This document shows positions 1 through 13,308 of a stretch of DNA of 54,986 bases, piece after piece. Location of the stretch: NCBI GenBank assembly GCA_029941885.1, contig JAPYTP010000012.1, positions 1-54,986 of the forward strand. The letters are read 5' to 3'. A program made the translations under genes and the position numbers. The stretch's first letter is position 1. Every line of letters starts with the position of its first letter. The notes beneath the pieces were generated by a model. That model made no database searches, was not told where the DNA came from, and saw nothing but the letters and a program-made list of their open reading frames with translations. Source of the stretch: Myxococcota bacterium. GTDB lineage: Bacteria; Myxococcota_A; UBA9160; UBA4427.

Positions 1-260
1 ATCCGAAGGCCGCCGGCATCAACGATCTCGATGGGATGATCGAGATGGGCGCGTCGCCGCGGGCCTCGCTCTTCCTGACGCGCGGGGCCAAGGCGAATGC
101 CTTCCTGCAGGGGCGCAACTACGCCACTCCCCACGACGTGAAGAATCTCGCGCTCGATATCCTGCGCCACCGGGTGGTCGTGACCTACGAAGCGGAGGCG
201 CAGGGCAAGACGAGTGAGGACGTGATCGAGCGGATCCTCGCCGGCGTTCTCGTCCCCTGA
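1..260 (+). CDS. MoxR-family AAA ATPase, C-terminal end (5' partial)
   Basis: The gene enters from outside the window; the frame is open from base 3 and ends at a TGA at 258-260. The visible 85 residues are the AAA lid domain of MoxR ATPases: the family signature GASPRAS is followed by a helix rich in Ala, then NYATPHDVKNLALDILRHRV and a closing segment of YEAEAQGKTSEDVIERIL type. The Walker motifs lie outside the window. MoxR ATPases act as chaperones for VWA-domain proteins, and the next genes encode DUF58 and VWA proteins, the classic MoxR/Bat arrangement. Only 22 bases separate it from the next start. Confidence 0.93.
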   Translation, partial: PKAAGINDLDGMIEMGASPRASLFLTRGAKANAFLQGRNYATPHDVKNLALDILRHRVVVTYEAEAQGKTSEDVIERILAGVLVP

Positions 261-282
261 GCCGGTTGCGGGTCGCCTCCAG

Positions 283-1275
283 ATGCTAACGAGCGAGATC
301 CTCGGACGCGTACGCGAGATCCAGGTTCGCACGGGCCGTCAGGTGGCGGACGTGCTCGCGGGCGAATATGTCTCGGTGTTCAAGGGCCGTGGGATGGAGT
401 TCGACGAGGTCCGTCCCTACGTCCCTGGCGATGACGTCCGATCGATCGACTGGAACGTCACGGCTCGAACCGGTGAGCCGTATATCAAGCGGTATGTCGA
501 GGAACGACAGCTCACGCTCATGTTGATGGCCGACGTCTCCGCTTCCCAGGACTTCGGCTCGAAATCCCGGAGCAAGCGGGAGGCCGCAGCGGAGCTCTGC
601 GCGCTCCTGGCGTTCTCGGCGACCCGGAACGATGACAAGGTCGGGCTCGCACTCTTCCACAGTGAGATCGAGGAATATATTCCGCCGCGCAAGGGTCAGA
701 AGCATGCCCTGCGCGTCGTTCGCGAGGTTCTGGCGCATAGCGACGAGCAGGATCGTCGCGCATTGGCCGAGGCGGTTGGCGGGAGCGATGCGAGTCTGCT
801 CGAGCGATTGCGCGCCCGTGCGTCGCGGTTCATGACCGGGCGACGGCCGCGCCGTGCGCGCGAGGCGACAGACGTCGGATTCGCCCTTGAATTTCTCATG
901 CGGGTCACGAAACGCCGAACGATCTGCTTCGTCGTGAGCGATTTCCTCGACGAGGGATTCGATCGCGCGATGGTTGCCGCGAATCGCAAGCACGACGTGA
1001 TCGCGGTGCTCGTGACCGACCCCAACGAACTCGAGGTCCCCGACGTCGGGCTCGTCGCTCTCCGGGATGCGGAGACCGGCGAAGCGCGGGTCGTGGATAC
1101 GAGTTCGAGTGCTTTTCGGGAGGAGGCGAGCGCGCGCGCCGAATCGCGGGTGAAGGAACTCGAGTTGCGTTTTGCTTCGCTCGGGATCGATTTCATCCAC
1201 GTCGACGCCGCCGGCGACGTGATCGATCCCCTGGTTCGCTTCTTTCGGATGCGAGAACGGCGGGTGCGGCGGTGA
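283..1275 (+). CDS. DUF58 domain-containing protein
   Basis: The protein has 330 residues. The DUF58 signature is clear: GRGMEFDEVRPYVPGDD near residues 35-50, then RSIDWN, and a degenerate VWA-like start LMADVSAS near 81-88. No membrane segment is visible, so it is probably cytoplasmic or peripheral. DUF58 proteins are usual partners of MoxR ATPases and are thought to help assemble or regulate the membrane VWA proteins. It lies between moxR and the Bat genes and its TGA overlaps the next GTG start (GTGA, 1272-1275). The biochemical role is not established for the family. Confidence 0.92.
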   Translation: MLTSEILGRVREIQVRTGRQVADVLAGEYVSVFKGRGMEFDEVRPYVPGDDVRSIDWNVTARTGEPYIKRYVEERQLTLMLMADVSASQDFGSKSRSKREAAAELCALLAFSATRNDDKVGLALFHSEIEEYIPPRKGQKHALRVVREVLAHSDEQDRRALAEAVGGSDASLLERLRARASRFMTGRRPRRAREATDVGFALEFLMRVTKRRTICFVVSDFLDEGFDRAMVAANRKHDVIAVLVTDPNELEVPDVGLVALRDAETGEARVVDTSSSAFREEASARAESRVKELELRFASLGIDFIHVDAAGDVIDPLVRFFRMRERRVRR

Positions 1276-2354
1276 ATTCTCCGCGCCTCCTGCCCGGGGA
1301 GCCGACCCGGAAATCCCGCCGATTTCTCGCTGTGGTCCTCGCATGGGGACTGCTCGCCCTGGTCGCCTCGGCGGTGAGCGCGAGCGACGCTCCGTCGTCG
1401 CTTCCTAATGAACTCCGACGGGAAGCCGAGCGTGGACCCGTGCGGATCGAACTCGTGCTGCGACCGGCGCGGCCCGTGATCGGAGACGTGATCGAACTCG
1501 AACTCGAGGTTCGTGCGGAAGCGGGGGTCGAGGTGCTGATGCCGGAATTCGGGGAGGCCCTCGGACGCTTCGAGATCGTGGATTTCGCACCGAGCGAGCA
1601 CCTCGACGCCGACGGCGGATCGATCGCCCGACAGAAATATCGCCTGCAGCCCAGCCGCTCGGGAGCCCAGTCGATTCCGCCTCTCCGCGTCGAATTCGTG
1701 GATCGGCGCGACGGCTATCCCCCTGCACCCGAGGGCGAGGACGCCTACGAGATCCTGACCGAACGAATCGCGCTCGAGGTCGCACCGATCCTGGCTGCGG
1801 ACGCGCCACTCGAGCTCCGACCGGCCCATCCGGATCTCGGACCGCGACGTGAATCGCTCGGGCCGTCGTGGGCGTTCTGGCTCGCTGGACTTCTCGTAGT
1901 CGCCGGTGCGGGGCCCTTCGCGTGGCGTGCGTTCGTCGCGGCGCGGGCTCGCCAACGTCAGCGGAGCGCGTACGAAGTGGCGCGCAGCGAACTCGATGCG
2001 TTGCTGGCAGGTGGGCTGCCGAGCACGCAGACGATGGATGCATTCTATGTCCAGCTCTCGTTGCTGGTGCGGACCTATCTCGAGGATCGCTTCGGATTGC
2101 GGTCTCCCGAACTCACGACGCAGGAATTCCTGACTGAGATGGGACGCTCTCCGGATTTGGCGCGCTCCCACCAGCAGCTGTTGCGCGACTTCCTCGAACA
2201 GGCGGACCTGGTGAAGTTCGCAGGCCACCGACCGAGTCCGGAAGCGGTGAGCGATGCTCTCGAAGCCGTTGCGCGCTTTCTCGAAGAGACCCGGGATCAG
2301 GTTCGCAGCGAAGAACTCGGGGCGAGGCCCCAGCGGGGGGGGCCGGATGACTGA
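1272..2354 (+). CDS. Membrane-anchored BatD/DUF4381-like protein of the Bat operon
   Basis: The protein has 360 residues from a GTG that overlaps the previous stop. A hydrophobic segment near residues 17-36 looks like a signal peptide or anchor. A beta-rich extracytoplasmic domain follows, containing RPARPVIGDVIELELEV, similar to the immunoglobulin-like repeats of BatD. A second membrane segment lies near 198-220, then a cytoplasmic alpha-helical domain ending in a charged tail. This short one-anchor architecture occupies the position of DUF4381 proteins in other MoxR-Bat operons. The assignment rests on topology and context more than on one diagnostic motif. The C-terminus overlaps the start of the VWA gene by 8 bases. 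Confidence 0.7.
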   Translation: MNSPRLLPGEPTRKSRRFLAVVLAWGLLALVASAVSASDAPSSLPNELRREAERGPVRIELVLRPARPVIGDVIELELEVRAEAGVEVLMPEFGEALGRFEIVDFAPSEHLDADGGSIARQKYRLQPSRSGAQSIPPLRVEFVDRRDGYPPAPEGEDAYEILTERIALEVAPILAADAPLELRPAHPDLGPRRESLGPSWAFWLAGLLVVAGAGPFAWRAFVAARARQRQRSAYEVARSELDALLAGGLPSTQTMDAFYVQLSLLVRTYLEDRFGLRSPELTTQEFLTEMGRSPDLARSHQQLLRDFLEQADLVKFAGHRPSPEAVSDALEAVARFLEETRDQVRSEELGARPQRGGPDD

Positions 2355-3404
2355 GCTCTTCTTCGGAGGGATGCGCGGTTCTGGTTTCGAGTTCAGCGAT
2401 CCGATTCTCCTCCTGCTCGCGCTTCTCGCCCCCGTCGTCTTCCTTCGGGCCAATCGGCTTCCGGCGACGGTGACGTATTCGAGCCTCAGGCTCGTGGAGA
2501 CGAAGACGCGATCGATTCGGGCTCGCGTCGTCTGGATTCCCGCGGCGCTTCTCGCCCTGGCGACGGCCGCTCTGGCTGTGGCGCTCGCCGGTCCGAGGAC
2601 GGGCGACGCGGTAAGCGAAGTCCATCGCGAGGGAATCGCGATCGCGATGGTCGTCGACCGGTCGACGTCGATGGAGGCGCGAGATTTCGTGCGGGGGGAT
2701 ACGAGCACGAGTCGTCTCGACGTCGTGAAGACGATCTTTCGGGATTTCGTCGAGGGCGGTGGTGCTTTTGGAGAGGGGCGCCCGGACGATTTGATCGGCC
2801 TCGTGACCTTCGCCCGGTACGCCGACGGACTCTGTCCGCTCACTCTCGATCACGGGAACCTGATCGCAATCCTCGACGAGATCGAAACTCCTGTCGGAGA
2901 CCCGAGCGAGGATGGAACCGCGGTTGGCGAGGGTCTGGGTCTCGCCGTCGAGCGCCTGCGACGTCAGGAGACCGCGTCGAAGATCGTCATCCTGCTGACC
3001 GACGGCGTGAACAACGCGGGGGATATCGAGCCCCTTCAGGCCGCCGAACTCGCGGCTCAGCATGGGATCAAGGTCTACACCGTGGGCGCGGGCTACACGG
3101 GTTTTGCCCCGTATCCGGTGCGACGTCCCGATGGACGCATCTCGCTCCAGCGGGTGGCTGTCGAGATCGACGAGGTCATGCTCGCGCAGATCGCCCAACG
3201 AACCGGCGGGCGCTATTTCCACGCGACGAACGAGGACGCGCTGCGCGAGGTCATCGAGGAAATCGGGCGACTCGAAAGAAGTGAGGTGAGCGAGATCCGC
3301 TACCTCGAATACGAATATCACTTCGCTCCCTTCGTCGGCCTGGCGCTCAGCGCAATCGGGCTCGCCAGCCTGCTCGCGGCCACCTGGCTTCGGAGGCTGC
3401 CCGC

Positions 3405-3408
<4 letters not shown>
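2347..3408 (+). CDS. batA: BatA-like membrane VWA-domain protein
   Basis: The protein has 353 residues. I chose the ATG at 2347, giving MTELFFGG, over an in-frame ATG at 2254 lying deep in the previous gene, because the N-terminal helix then starts where BatA proteins start. Two membrane segments (about 19-33 and 62-81) precede a von Willebrand factor A domain. The metal-binding MIDAS motif is DRSTS at about 104-108, with ILLTDGVNN further on. A third membrane helix closes the C-terminus, placing the VWA domain on the cytoplasmic face as usual for BatA. The family is linked to oxygen and stress tolerance. The stop overlaps the next start (ATGA, 3405-3408). Confidence 0.9.
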
Positions 3409-7111
<3,703 letters not shown>

Positions 7112-7115
<4 letters not shown>

Positions 7116-9088
7116 GTCGGCGGGCAACCCGGACAAGGGCGAGGAGGCTGATGCACGGGATCGAGCGGGCAGTCGAGCGCGGACTCGGACCCATCACGGC
7201 GAACGGACCCACCGGATTCGGCGTCCGCGCTCTCCGCATCGCGTTTGTCGTGATCGCTCACTTCGTCGTGACCACCCCCTTCCATTCCGTGGCTGTTGCG
7301 CAGGAAGTGCGCTTCCAGGTCACTCGCGGCCCGCATTATCTCGGAGAGCCGATCGAGATCCAGATCGTCGCGAGTGAGTTTGCCGAGGATCCCACACCGG
7401 AGATCGTGGCGGGGGATGTCGCGGTCGGGCGATTGCGTTATGCGGGGGTGTCCGACAGCAGCTCGACGTCGATCTCGATCGTCAATGGTCGAATGAGCCG
7501 CGTCAAGGAAGTCCATTTCGTCTACCGCTTCGAGTTCACTCCGAGCCAGACGGGTTTCGTCCGGCTTCCACCTTTCGAGGTGAGGCAGGCGGGCGAGTCA
7601 GGCAGCCCAGCGACGATCCGAAGGACCCGGCCCCTCAATTTCGAGATCATCGGGGTCCCCTCGACCGGTCTCGTCAGCCTCTCGGTCGAACATCCCGAAG
7701 GGCCGATCTTCGTCGGACAGAAAGTGCCGATCGAGATCAAATTTCGGATCGATCGCGAAGCCCAGCGCGATCTCCTCTCCTATCAAGCGACCGTTCCACT
7801 CTTCGATCTTCCGACGTTGCGTTTTCTCGACGACACGCCTGTCGGGACTGATACCCACATCGAGATCGAGACGGCGGCGGGTACGATGCGACTTCCGGCG
7901 ACGTCGACAGAAGAAAGTGTCGGCGGGCGAAGGGTGCTCGTCCTTCGCGCACATCGAACGATGATCGCGGTCTCACCCGAAGAGATTCGTGCCTCGCCCG
8001 CGCGGGTCGTGATCAGCCGGGGGACGCGCTACCGGCGTGATCTCTTCAACCAGCGTCAGGCGACGGCGTCGCAGCGCCTGATGGCAGAGGACGGGCCCAT
8101 CCGAATCGAGGTGATCGAAGTTCCGCGCGCGGGCCGGCCGCCGAGCTTCGCGGGTGCGGTCGGAAAGGGATTCACTCTCGAGGTGGTGGCGGACCGCAGC
8201 GTCGTTCAGCTCGGGGAGCCGATCCTGCTCAGCTTTCATCTGCGAGGAAACGGCGATCTCTCGAGCGCGAGCCTGCCCCCTCTCGATGCCGAAGGCCTCT
8301 TCGATCCGAATCAGTTCCGCTTGCCGGAAGATCCGCCCGCCGGACTCGTCGACGAGGACGGCAAGCATTTCGAGGCCAGCCTGCGCGTGCTCGATGCGGA
8401 GGCGCGTGAAATTCCCGCGATCGCCTACTCGTGGTTCGACGCCGACACGCGGGCCTTCGAGACGACCCATTCGCGACCGATCGCACTCTCCGTCGGTGCG
8501 GCGGAGATCATCGGTGCCGATGCGGTTGCCCGGAGACAGGGTTCTCGGGTCGATCCGGACGACCCCATGCGAATGGAGCGATCCGCGCCAGCGGAGGGGG
8601 AGTCCGACCCGGTTCGCGGTACTTCGCTCGTATTTCGCGGGGCGAATCTCGCCGTGGACCGCGATGTCGATCGGGTCCTGACTTCGGGCAGCGGGGGAGG
8701 TCTTCCGCCCGTCACCGTGCCCGCACTCTATCTCCTGGGCACCGGGCTGCTGGTCTTCGCGACCCTCGATCGCAGAAGGCGGGGGCTCGATCCCCGACTG
8801 CTTGCCCGCGCGCGGGCCTGGTCGGACGCGGCGGCGGCGGTCGAGGCAGCGGTGGCGGGCGGTGGCGACGGGAGCGCATTGCTCGGGCGAGCTCTGCGGG
8901 AGCTGGTTGCGGCGCTTCCGGAAGAGGCGGATGGGGAATACGATGCGTTGCTCGCGGAATGCGATGCGCTTCGTTTCGCGAGGGATGATCACGCTACGGA
9001 ATTGTCTGCGGATCTCCTCGAGCGTGCCCGCCGATTCGTCTCCGAGCGGAAGGATCTCGAGCAGCGCAACGCGAGGGGGGATCGATGA
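7112..9088 (+). CDS. batD: BatD family protein
   Basis: The protein has 658 residues from a GTG overlapping the previous stop (GTGA). An ATG at 7151 is an alternative start that would still keep the whole export signal. A hydrophobic stretch near residues 40-62 ends in SVAVAQE and looks like a signal peptide. Beta-rich repeats follow with the BatD hallmark YLGEPIEIQI, repeated later as VQLGEPILLSFHL, where a partner-binding edge is expected. A C-terminal membrane helix lies near 535-555, followed by a cytoplasmic helical tail of about 100 residues. BatD proteins assemble with the BatA/BatB VWA proteins in the inner membrane. The stop overlaps the next gene (ATGA, 9085-9088). Confidence 0.88.
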
Positions 9089-9975
9089 GGGGAAGACCGA
9101 GATCTTTCGTCGCGGGGCGCGTCCGCCTGTCGGTGCTGATGTGGGCGTGCATCGTGGTCGGTCTGGTTCTGCCCGCCCAGGCGGAAACCACGTTCGAATC
9201 CCCCGAAGCACTCGCGTCCGATCCGGGTGAATCCTCGCGACCCTCGGGTCTCGATCGCGAGGCCAGGCTGAGAGAGGCGCTAGAGCACTATGCAGGGGCA
9301 CTGACCGAGTCGGGCCGGGATGCCCGCCTCGCGGGTTTTTCCCGGGCGGAGCAGGGATTCGCCTCGCTCGTGGCGGACGGGGTGCGGACCGCCGGGCTCT
9401 TTACGAATCTCGGCAACGCAGCGCTGCAGGCTCAGCACCCTGGACAAGCGGTCCTGGCCTATCACCGCGCTCTGCGTATGGCCCCGGATGCCACGGCGGC
9501 GCGTCAGAACTTGAGCCACCTGCGCACGCGACTCCCGAGTTGGGTGCCGCGACCGGACTCCTCCGAGGGAGCGCAAGCACTGCTCTTCTTTCGGCAGATA
9601 GGTCCCGAGATGCGATCGCAGATTGCGGCGATCTGTTTTGCGGCGATGGCGGCCTGCGTCGCGCTGGCCATTCGGCGCCGCGAGAGCGCTTTTCGTGGAC
9701 TGGCGATTCTCTTCGGGCTGGGGTTCACGAGCGCACTCGGATCGCTGGTCTACGACGGTGTGGCCGGCGAAGACAATCTCGCCGTGTTGGTGGCCGATGA
9801 GGTTCTCGCGCGCTCCGCGGATTCCTCGCTCGCGCCGCTCGCCTTGCCGGATCCGCTGCCCGCCGGGGTGGAGGTCGATCTACTCGAGGAGAGGGCGGAG
9901 TGGACGCGCATTCGCCTGGCGAACGGGCGCGATGTCTGGGTGCGGAGTTCGACGGTGGAGCGCGTCGCGGGATAG
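9085..9975 (+). CDS. BatE-like TPR and SH3-domain membrane protein
   Basis: The protein has 296 residues. An N-terminal signal segment (about 12-32, ending in PAQAE) is followed by TPR-type helices containing LFTNLGNAALQAQHPGQAVL and YHRALRMAPDATAARQNL. Two membrane helices follow near 172-190 and 207-224. The C-terminus is a bacterial SH3-like fold with VEVDLLEERAEWTRIRLANG and VWVRSS. This order of TPR, two helices and SH3 is that of BatE, the usual last gene of aerotolerance operons. It overlaps the previous gene by four bases and nothing coding follows directly, so it likely ends the operon. Confidence 0.85.
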   Translation: MRGRPRSFVAGRVRLSVLMWACIVVGLVLPAQAETTFESPEALASDPGESSRPSGLDREARLREALEHYAGALTESGRDARLAGFSRAEQGFASLVADGVRTAGLFTNLGNAALQAQHPGQAVLAYHRALRMAPDATAARQNLSHLRTRLPSWVPRPDSSEGAQALLFFRQIGPEMRSQIAAICFAAMAACVALAIRRRESAFRGLAILFGLGFTSALGSLVYDGVAGEDNLAVLVADEVLARSADSSLAPLALPDPLPAGVEVDLLEERAEWTRIRLANGRDVWVRSSTVERVAG

Positions 9976-10105
9976 CGAGGCGGCGAGTCAGGTGGGATGC
10001 GGGAGTCGGTGCGGGGGATGCGGCATCCTAGGGTCGAAGACGACCTGGACCCGTGTCGGCAGCGAACCGGCCGGGAATCGACCCCGGGCGTCGGAGGGGG
10101 ACGGG

Positions 10106-10216
10106 ATGAGCGGCATCAAGGTGGCGGTCGCCGGAATCGGGAATTGCGCCAGCGCCCTTTTGTAAGGGATTGCCTACTACCGCAATACCGACGTCTCCAC
10201 CCCCGATCAACGGTGA
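10106..10216 (+). pseudogene. Remnant of the 5' end of an inositol-3-phosphate synthase gene
   Basis: The ATG at 10106 has a strong ribosome-binding site (GGAGGGGG, about 10 bases upstream). It reads MSGIKVAVAGIGNCASALL and then meets TAA at 10163-10165. Reading on in the same frame gives GIAYYRNTD, then a TGA at 10214-10216. Actinobacterial-type myo-inositol-1-phosphate synthases start almost identically, with a VAIVGVGNCASSLVQG-like glycine motif followed by YYRDAD. A CAA or CAG codon changing to TAA explains the first stop. The rest of the roughly 360-codon gene is absent; the next gene starts at 10332. I see a decayed fragment, not a functional gene. Confidence 0.75.
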
Positions 10217-10331
10217 CAATGTCGATCGGGTCTCGCTCCTGGGCGAGATTTCGCTTGCGGCGCTCGGCTAGGCTAGAGCGTTCCCCTCGCCGCTCTCGAT
10301 CGGGCAGCCGGGAGCGACGGAGGAAGATTCG

Positions 10332-10892
10332 ATGACCCTGGATCAGCTCGCGAACCTGGGAGAATTCGTTGGCGGCTTTGCCGTCATCGCGTCGCTCCTT
10401 TATCTCGGTGCCCAGATTCGCCAGGGAAATCGCCAGGTGCTGCAGAACACGAAATCACTCGAAGCCTGGACGCACCAGGCGATCATCACCGACATGAATG
10501 CGTTTCGAGCGCTGTTGATCGGACAAGAGGAACTCGGTCGGTTCTATCCTCAAGGCCTCGAGGATCCCCCGGAACTCTCTCCGCTCGCGCATTTTCGCTT
10601 TCGCGGACTGATGCAGACCGTGTTTTCGAATCTGGAGCTTCAATACAAGAGCCGGGCGTCGGGTCTCTTCTCGCTCGATTCCCTGGACCGTACGGTGGCT
10701 GGAATCGCCCTGGCTCCCGGGGCACGCGCCTGGTGGGCCCAGGCCAGATATCTCCATGATTCCGATTTTCAGAAATACGTGGCCGAGACCGTGGCCGAGC
10801 ACACTCGCGAGGGCGTTCGCTCGGTCCCCGCGCCCCGACTCCAAAGGCGAGTTGGAATGCGGTCGGATTACGCGAGGAGAGGCGATTCATGA
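10332..10892 (+). CDS. Uncharacterised small membrane-anchored protein
   Basis: The protein has 186 residues and starts at an ATG with a good ribosome-binding site (GGAGGAAG, 7 bases upstream). One N-terminal membrane helix (about 8-28, GEFVGGFAVIASLLYLGAQI) is followed by a soluble helical domain rich in aromatic residues. I recognise the N-terminal pattern as that of a widespread but uncharacterised family of short proteins in marine and soil bacteria, with no known function. The 3' end overlaps the sulfatase start (ATGA, 10889-10892), so the two are translationally coupled and may act together. Confidence 0.7.
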   Translation: MTLDQLANLGEFVGGFAVIASLLYLGAQIRQGNRQVLQNTKSLEAWTHQAIITDMNAFRALLIGQEELGRFYPQGLEDPPELSPLAHFRFRGLMQTVFSNLELQYKSRASGLFSLDSLDRTVAGIALAPGARAWWAQARYLHDSDFQKYVAETVAEHTREGVRSVPAPRLQRRVGMRSDYARRGDS

Positions 10893-13276
10893 ACGGAAAA
10901 CGAGTAGAGAGGGCGTTCGAGGCGAGTCTTTTGATTCTCATCCTAGGGGCTTTGATCCTCTCCCCAGCAATGGCATCGGAGGCCGTCGCGAATTCGCCCG
11001 GCAACGTCCTCCCGATTCGAACGCTCGAGGCGCCCGGGCCGGTTGGGCTGACCGTCGACGAGGTCCCTCGTCACGAATTCGCCATGAGAGAGCCTCCCGA
11101 GGGAGCGCCGAACGTCGTGATCGTATTGCTCGACGACGTGGGCTTCTCGGCGACCTCGACCTTTGGCGGACCGGTGCCGACGCCGGCGCTCGATCGGCTC
11201 GCGAAGGGGGGCCTTCGATACAACCGATTTCATACGACCGCGATCTGCTCCTCGACGCGTGCGGCGCTGTTGACCGGACGAAACTCCCACGCTGCAGGGG
11301 TCGGTGCGGTGCTCAACAGCGTGCAGCCCTATCGAGGTCGCGCGGGATTGATGACGCCGGAGACGGCGACTGTCGCCGAGATTCTCCGCCAGCACGGCTA
11401 TGCCACTTCGGCCTTCGGGAAGTGGCATCTCACTCCCGATCACGAAGCCTCGCCGATGGGCCCCTTCGATCGTTGGCCGACCGGCATGGGCTTCGAGACG
11501 TTCTACGGATTTCTCGGGGGCGAGACGCATCAATTCGAGCCGACCCTCTTCGAGGGGACACGCCCGGTATCGCGACCCCCGGGCAGCGACTATCACGTGA
11601 CGACGGATCTCGCGAACCGCGCGATCGAATGGGTCCATCTTCAGCGGTCGCTGCGGCCGCAGCAGCCTTTCCTTCTGTACCTGGCACCGGGTGCGACCCA
11701 CGCTCCTCTACACGCGCCCAAGGCCTTCATCGATCGATTCTCGGGTCGCTTCGACGAGGGCTGGGACGTCGCGCGGGAGAGGGCGTTCGCCCGCCAGAAA
11801 AAACTTGGCGTGATTCCCACCGATGCGGATCTCACCCCGAGACCCGCGGAATTGCGCTCCTGGGACAGTCTCTCGGCGGATGAGCAACAAGTCTCCGCTC
11901 GACTCATGGAGGTCTACGCCGGTTTCCTGGCTCATACCGACGAACAGGTCGGTCGCGTCTTCGACGCCTTGCGTGAGATGGACGTCTTCGACGACACGCT
12001 CATCCTCTACGCGGTCGGCGACAACGGCGGCAGTGGCGAAGGGGGGGGCGACTACGGAACCTGGAACGAGATGGGCCGTATCCAGGGAGTCATCCAGACG
12101 CCGGCGGAGTTGCTCGAGCGATTGGACGAGATCGGTGGGACGACATCGTATCCGCATTTTTCCGCGGGCTGGGGCTGGGCCATGAATACGCCCTTCCAAT
12201 GGGTAAAGCAGGTTGCGAGCCATCTCGGTGGCTCCCGCAATCCGCTGGTCGTGAGCTGGCCCGACGGCATCCGGCGTTCCGGTGGTCTGCGAACGCAGTT
12301 TTCGCACGTGAATGACGTCGTGCCGACGATCCTCGAGGCCGTCGGTGTGGCGACGCCGGTGGAGGTGAACGGTGTTCCCCAGCGACCGATGGACGGCACG
12401 AGCCTCGTGTTCAGTTTCGATGACGCGAAGGCAGCGGAGCGACATACGACCCAGTATTTCGAAATCCTGGGCAATCGCGCGATCTACCACGAGGGCTGGA
12501 TCGCTTCGACGCGCAACCGGGCCCGGGTTCCCTGGGCCGGGCTGATCTCCGAAGCGACCGCGACCGGGCCCGAAATCTGGGAGCTCTATGATCTCCGAGA
12601 CGACTACAGTCAGGCGCGGGATCGGGCGAGCGAGGAACCCGAGAAACTTCGCCACTTGCAGAACCTGTTCTGGGCAGAGGCCGGTCGGCATCAGGTCTTG
12701 CCCTATAGCGGCCGTCCCGCCGGTGAGGATCCGGTTCCCGCACTCGGGGAGGGCCGGCGCGAGGTCGTCTATTTTCGAGGTGCCGTTGGCCTTCATGAGT
12801 CCGCCGTCCCGGATCTCAAGAATCGGGATCATCGTGTCCGGGCTTATATCGTCGTTCCGGACGAGGGCGCGCACGGTGTGCTCGCAACACAGGGTGGCGT
12901 CGTTGCAGGCTGGGCGCTCTATATCACCCAGGATGGCCGTCCGGCCTACGCCTACAATCTGTTCGGGAAGACGATCACGACCCTCGCCGGAGACGATCCG
13001 CTCCTGCCTGGCGCGTCGCGGATCGAGATCCGGTTCGACTACGACGAGGGAAAGGGCCGAACGGAAAGTGGAATCGGGCGCGGCGCGGATCTGAAATTGC
13101 TCGTCGATGGCCGCACCGTCGCCTCGGGCCGGCTCGATCGCAGCGTGCCCGGCTTCTTCTCGATCGACGAAACCTTCGACGTCGGAACGGATACCGGTTC
13201 GCCGGTGGGCGACTATCCTCCGCTCTTCGAGTTCAACGGCCAGCTTGATCGAGTGGTCCTCTCGGCGTCTCGGTAG
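10889..13276 (+). CDS. Secreted arylsulfatase-type sulfatase
   Basis: The protein has 795 residues with an N-terminal signal peptide (about 10-30, ending in SPAMASE). The sulfatase fold is clear: NVVIVLLDDVGF with the metal-binding Asp pair, the nucleophile motif ICSSTRAALLTGRN with Cys about 120, GKWHL, and a DNGG metal site further on. The usual modification motif is C-x-P-x-R; here the Pro is Ser (CSSTR), so conversion to formylglycine may depend on a tolerant maturase. The C-terminal 200 residues form a beta domain of the AtsA-type arylsulfatases. It probably hydrolyses a sulfate ester in the periplasm. It overlaps the small membrane protein upstream. Confidence 0.9.
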   Translation: MNGKRVERAFEASLLILILGALILSPAMASEAVANSPGNVLPIRTLEAPGPVGLTVDEVPRHEFAMREPPEGAPNVVIVLLDDVGFSATSTFGGPVPTPALDRLAKGGLRYNRFHTTAICSSTRAALLTGRNSHAAGVGAVLNSVQPYRGRAGLMTPETATVAEILRQHGYATSAFGKWHLTPDHEASPMGPFDRWPTGMGFETFYGFLGGETHQFEPTLFEGTRPVSRPPGSDYHVTTDLANRAIEWVHLQRSLRPQQPFLLYLAPGATHAPLHAPKAFIDRFSGRFDEGWDVARERAFARQKKLGVIPTDADLTPRPAELRSWDSLSADEQQVSARLMEVYAGFLAHTDEQVGRVFDALREMDVFDDTLILYAVGDNGGSGEGGGDYGTWNEMGRIQGVIQTPAELLERLDEIGGTTSYPHFSAGWGWAMNTPFQWVKQVASHLGGSRNPLVVSWPDGIRRSGGLRTQFSHVNDVVPTILEAVGVATPVEVNGVPQRPMDGTSLVFSFDDAKAAERHTTQYFEILGNRAIYHEGWIASTRNRARVPWAGLISEATATGPEIWELYDLRDDYSQARDRASEEPEKLRHLQNLFWAEAGRHQVLPYSGRPAGEDPVPALGEGRREVVYFRGAVGLHESAVPDLKNRDHRVRAYIVVPDEGAHGVLATQGGVVAGWALYITQDGRPAYAYNLFGKTITTLAGDDPLLPGASRIEIRFDYDEGKGRTESGIGRGADLKLLVDGRTVASGRLDRSVPGFFSIDETFDVGTDTGSPVGDYPPLFEFNGQLDRVVLSASR

Positions 13277-13308
13277 TGTAATTCCAATCGCAGGAATGGA
13301 GAAGAATC

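Noticed and set aside
696-2843. A 715-codon open frame antisense to the DUF58/BatD-like/BatA genes
   Set aside because: Its composition is Arg/Ser-rich low complexity and it crosses three well-supported genes on the other strand.
10163-10165. Recoding (stop read-through) of the TAA in the inositol-phosphate synthase remnant
   Set aside because: A second stop follows after 16 codons and the remaining ~320 codons of the gene do not exist, so recoding would give no enzyme.
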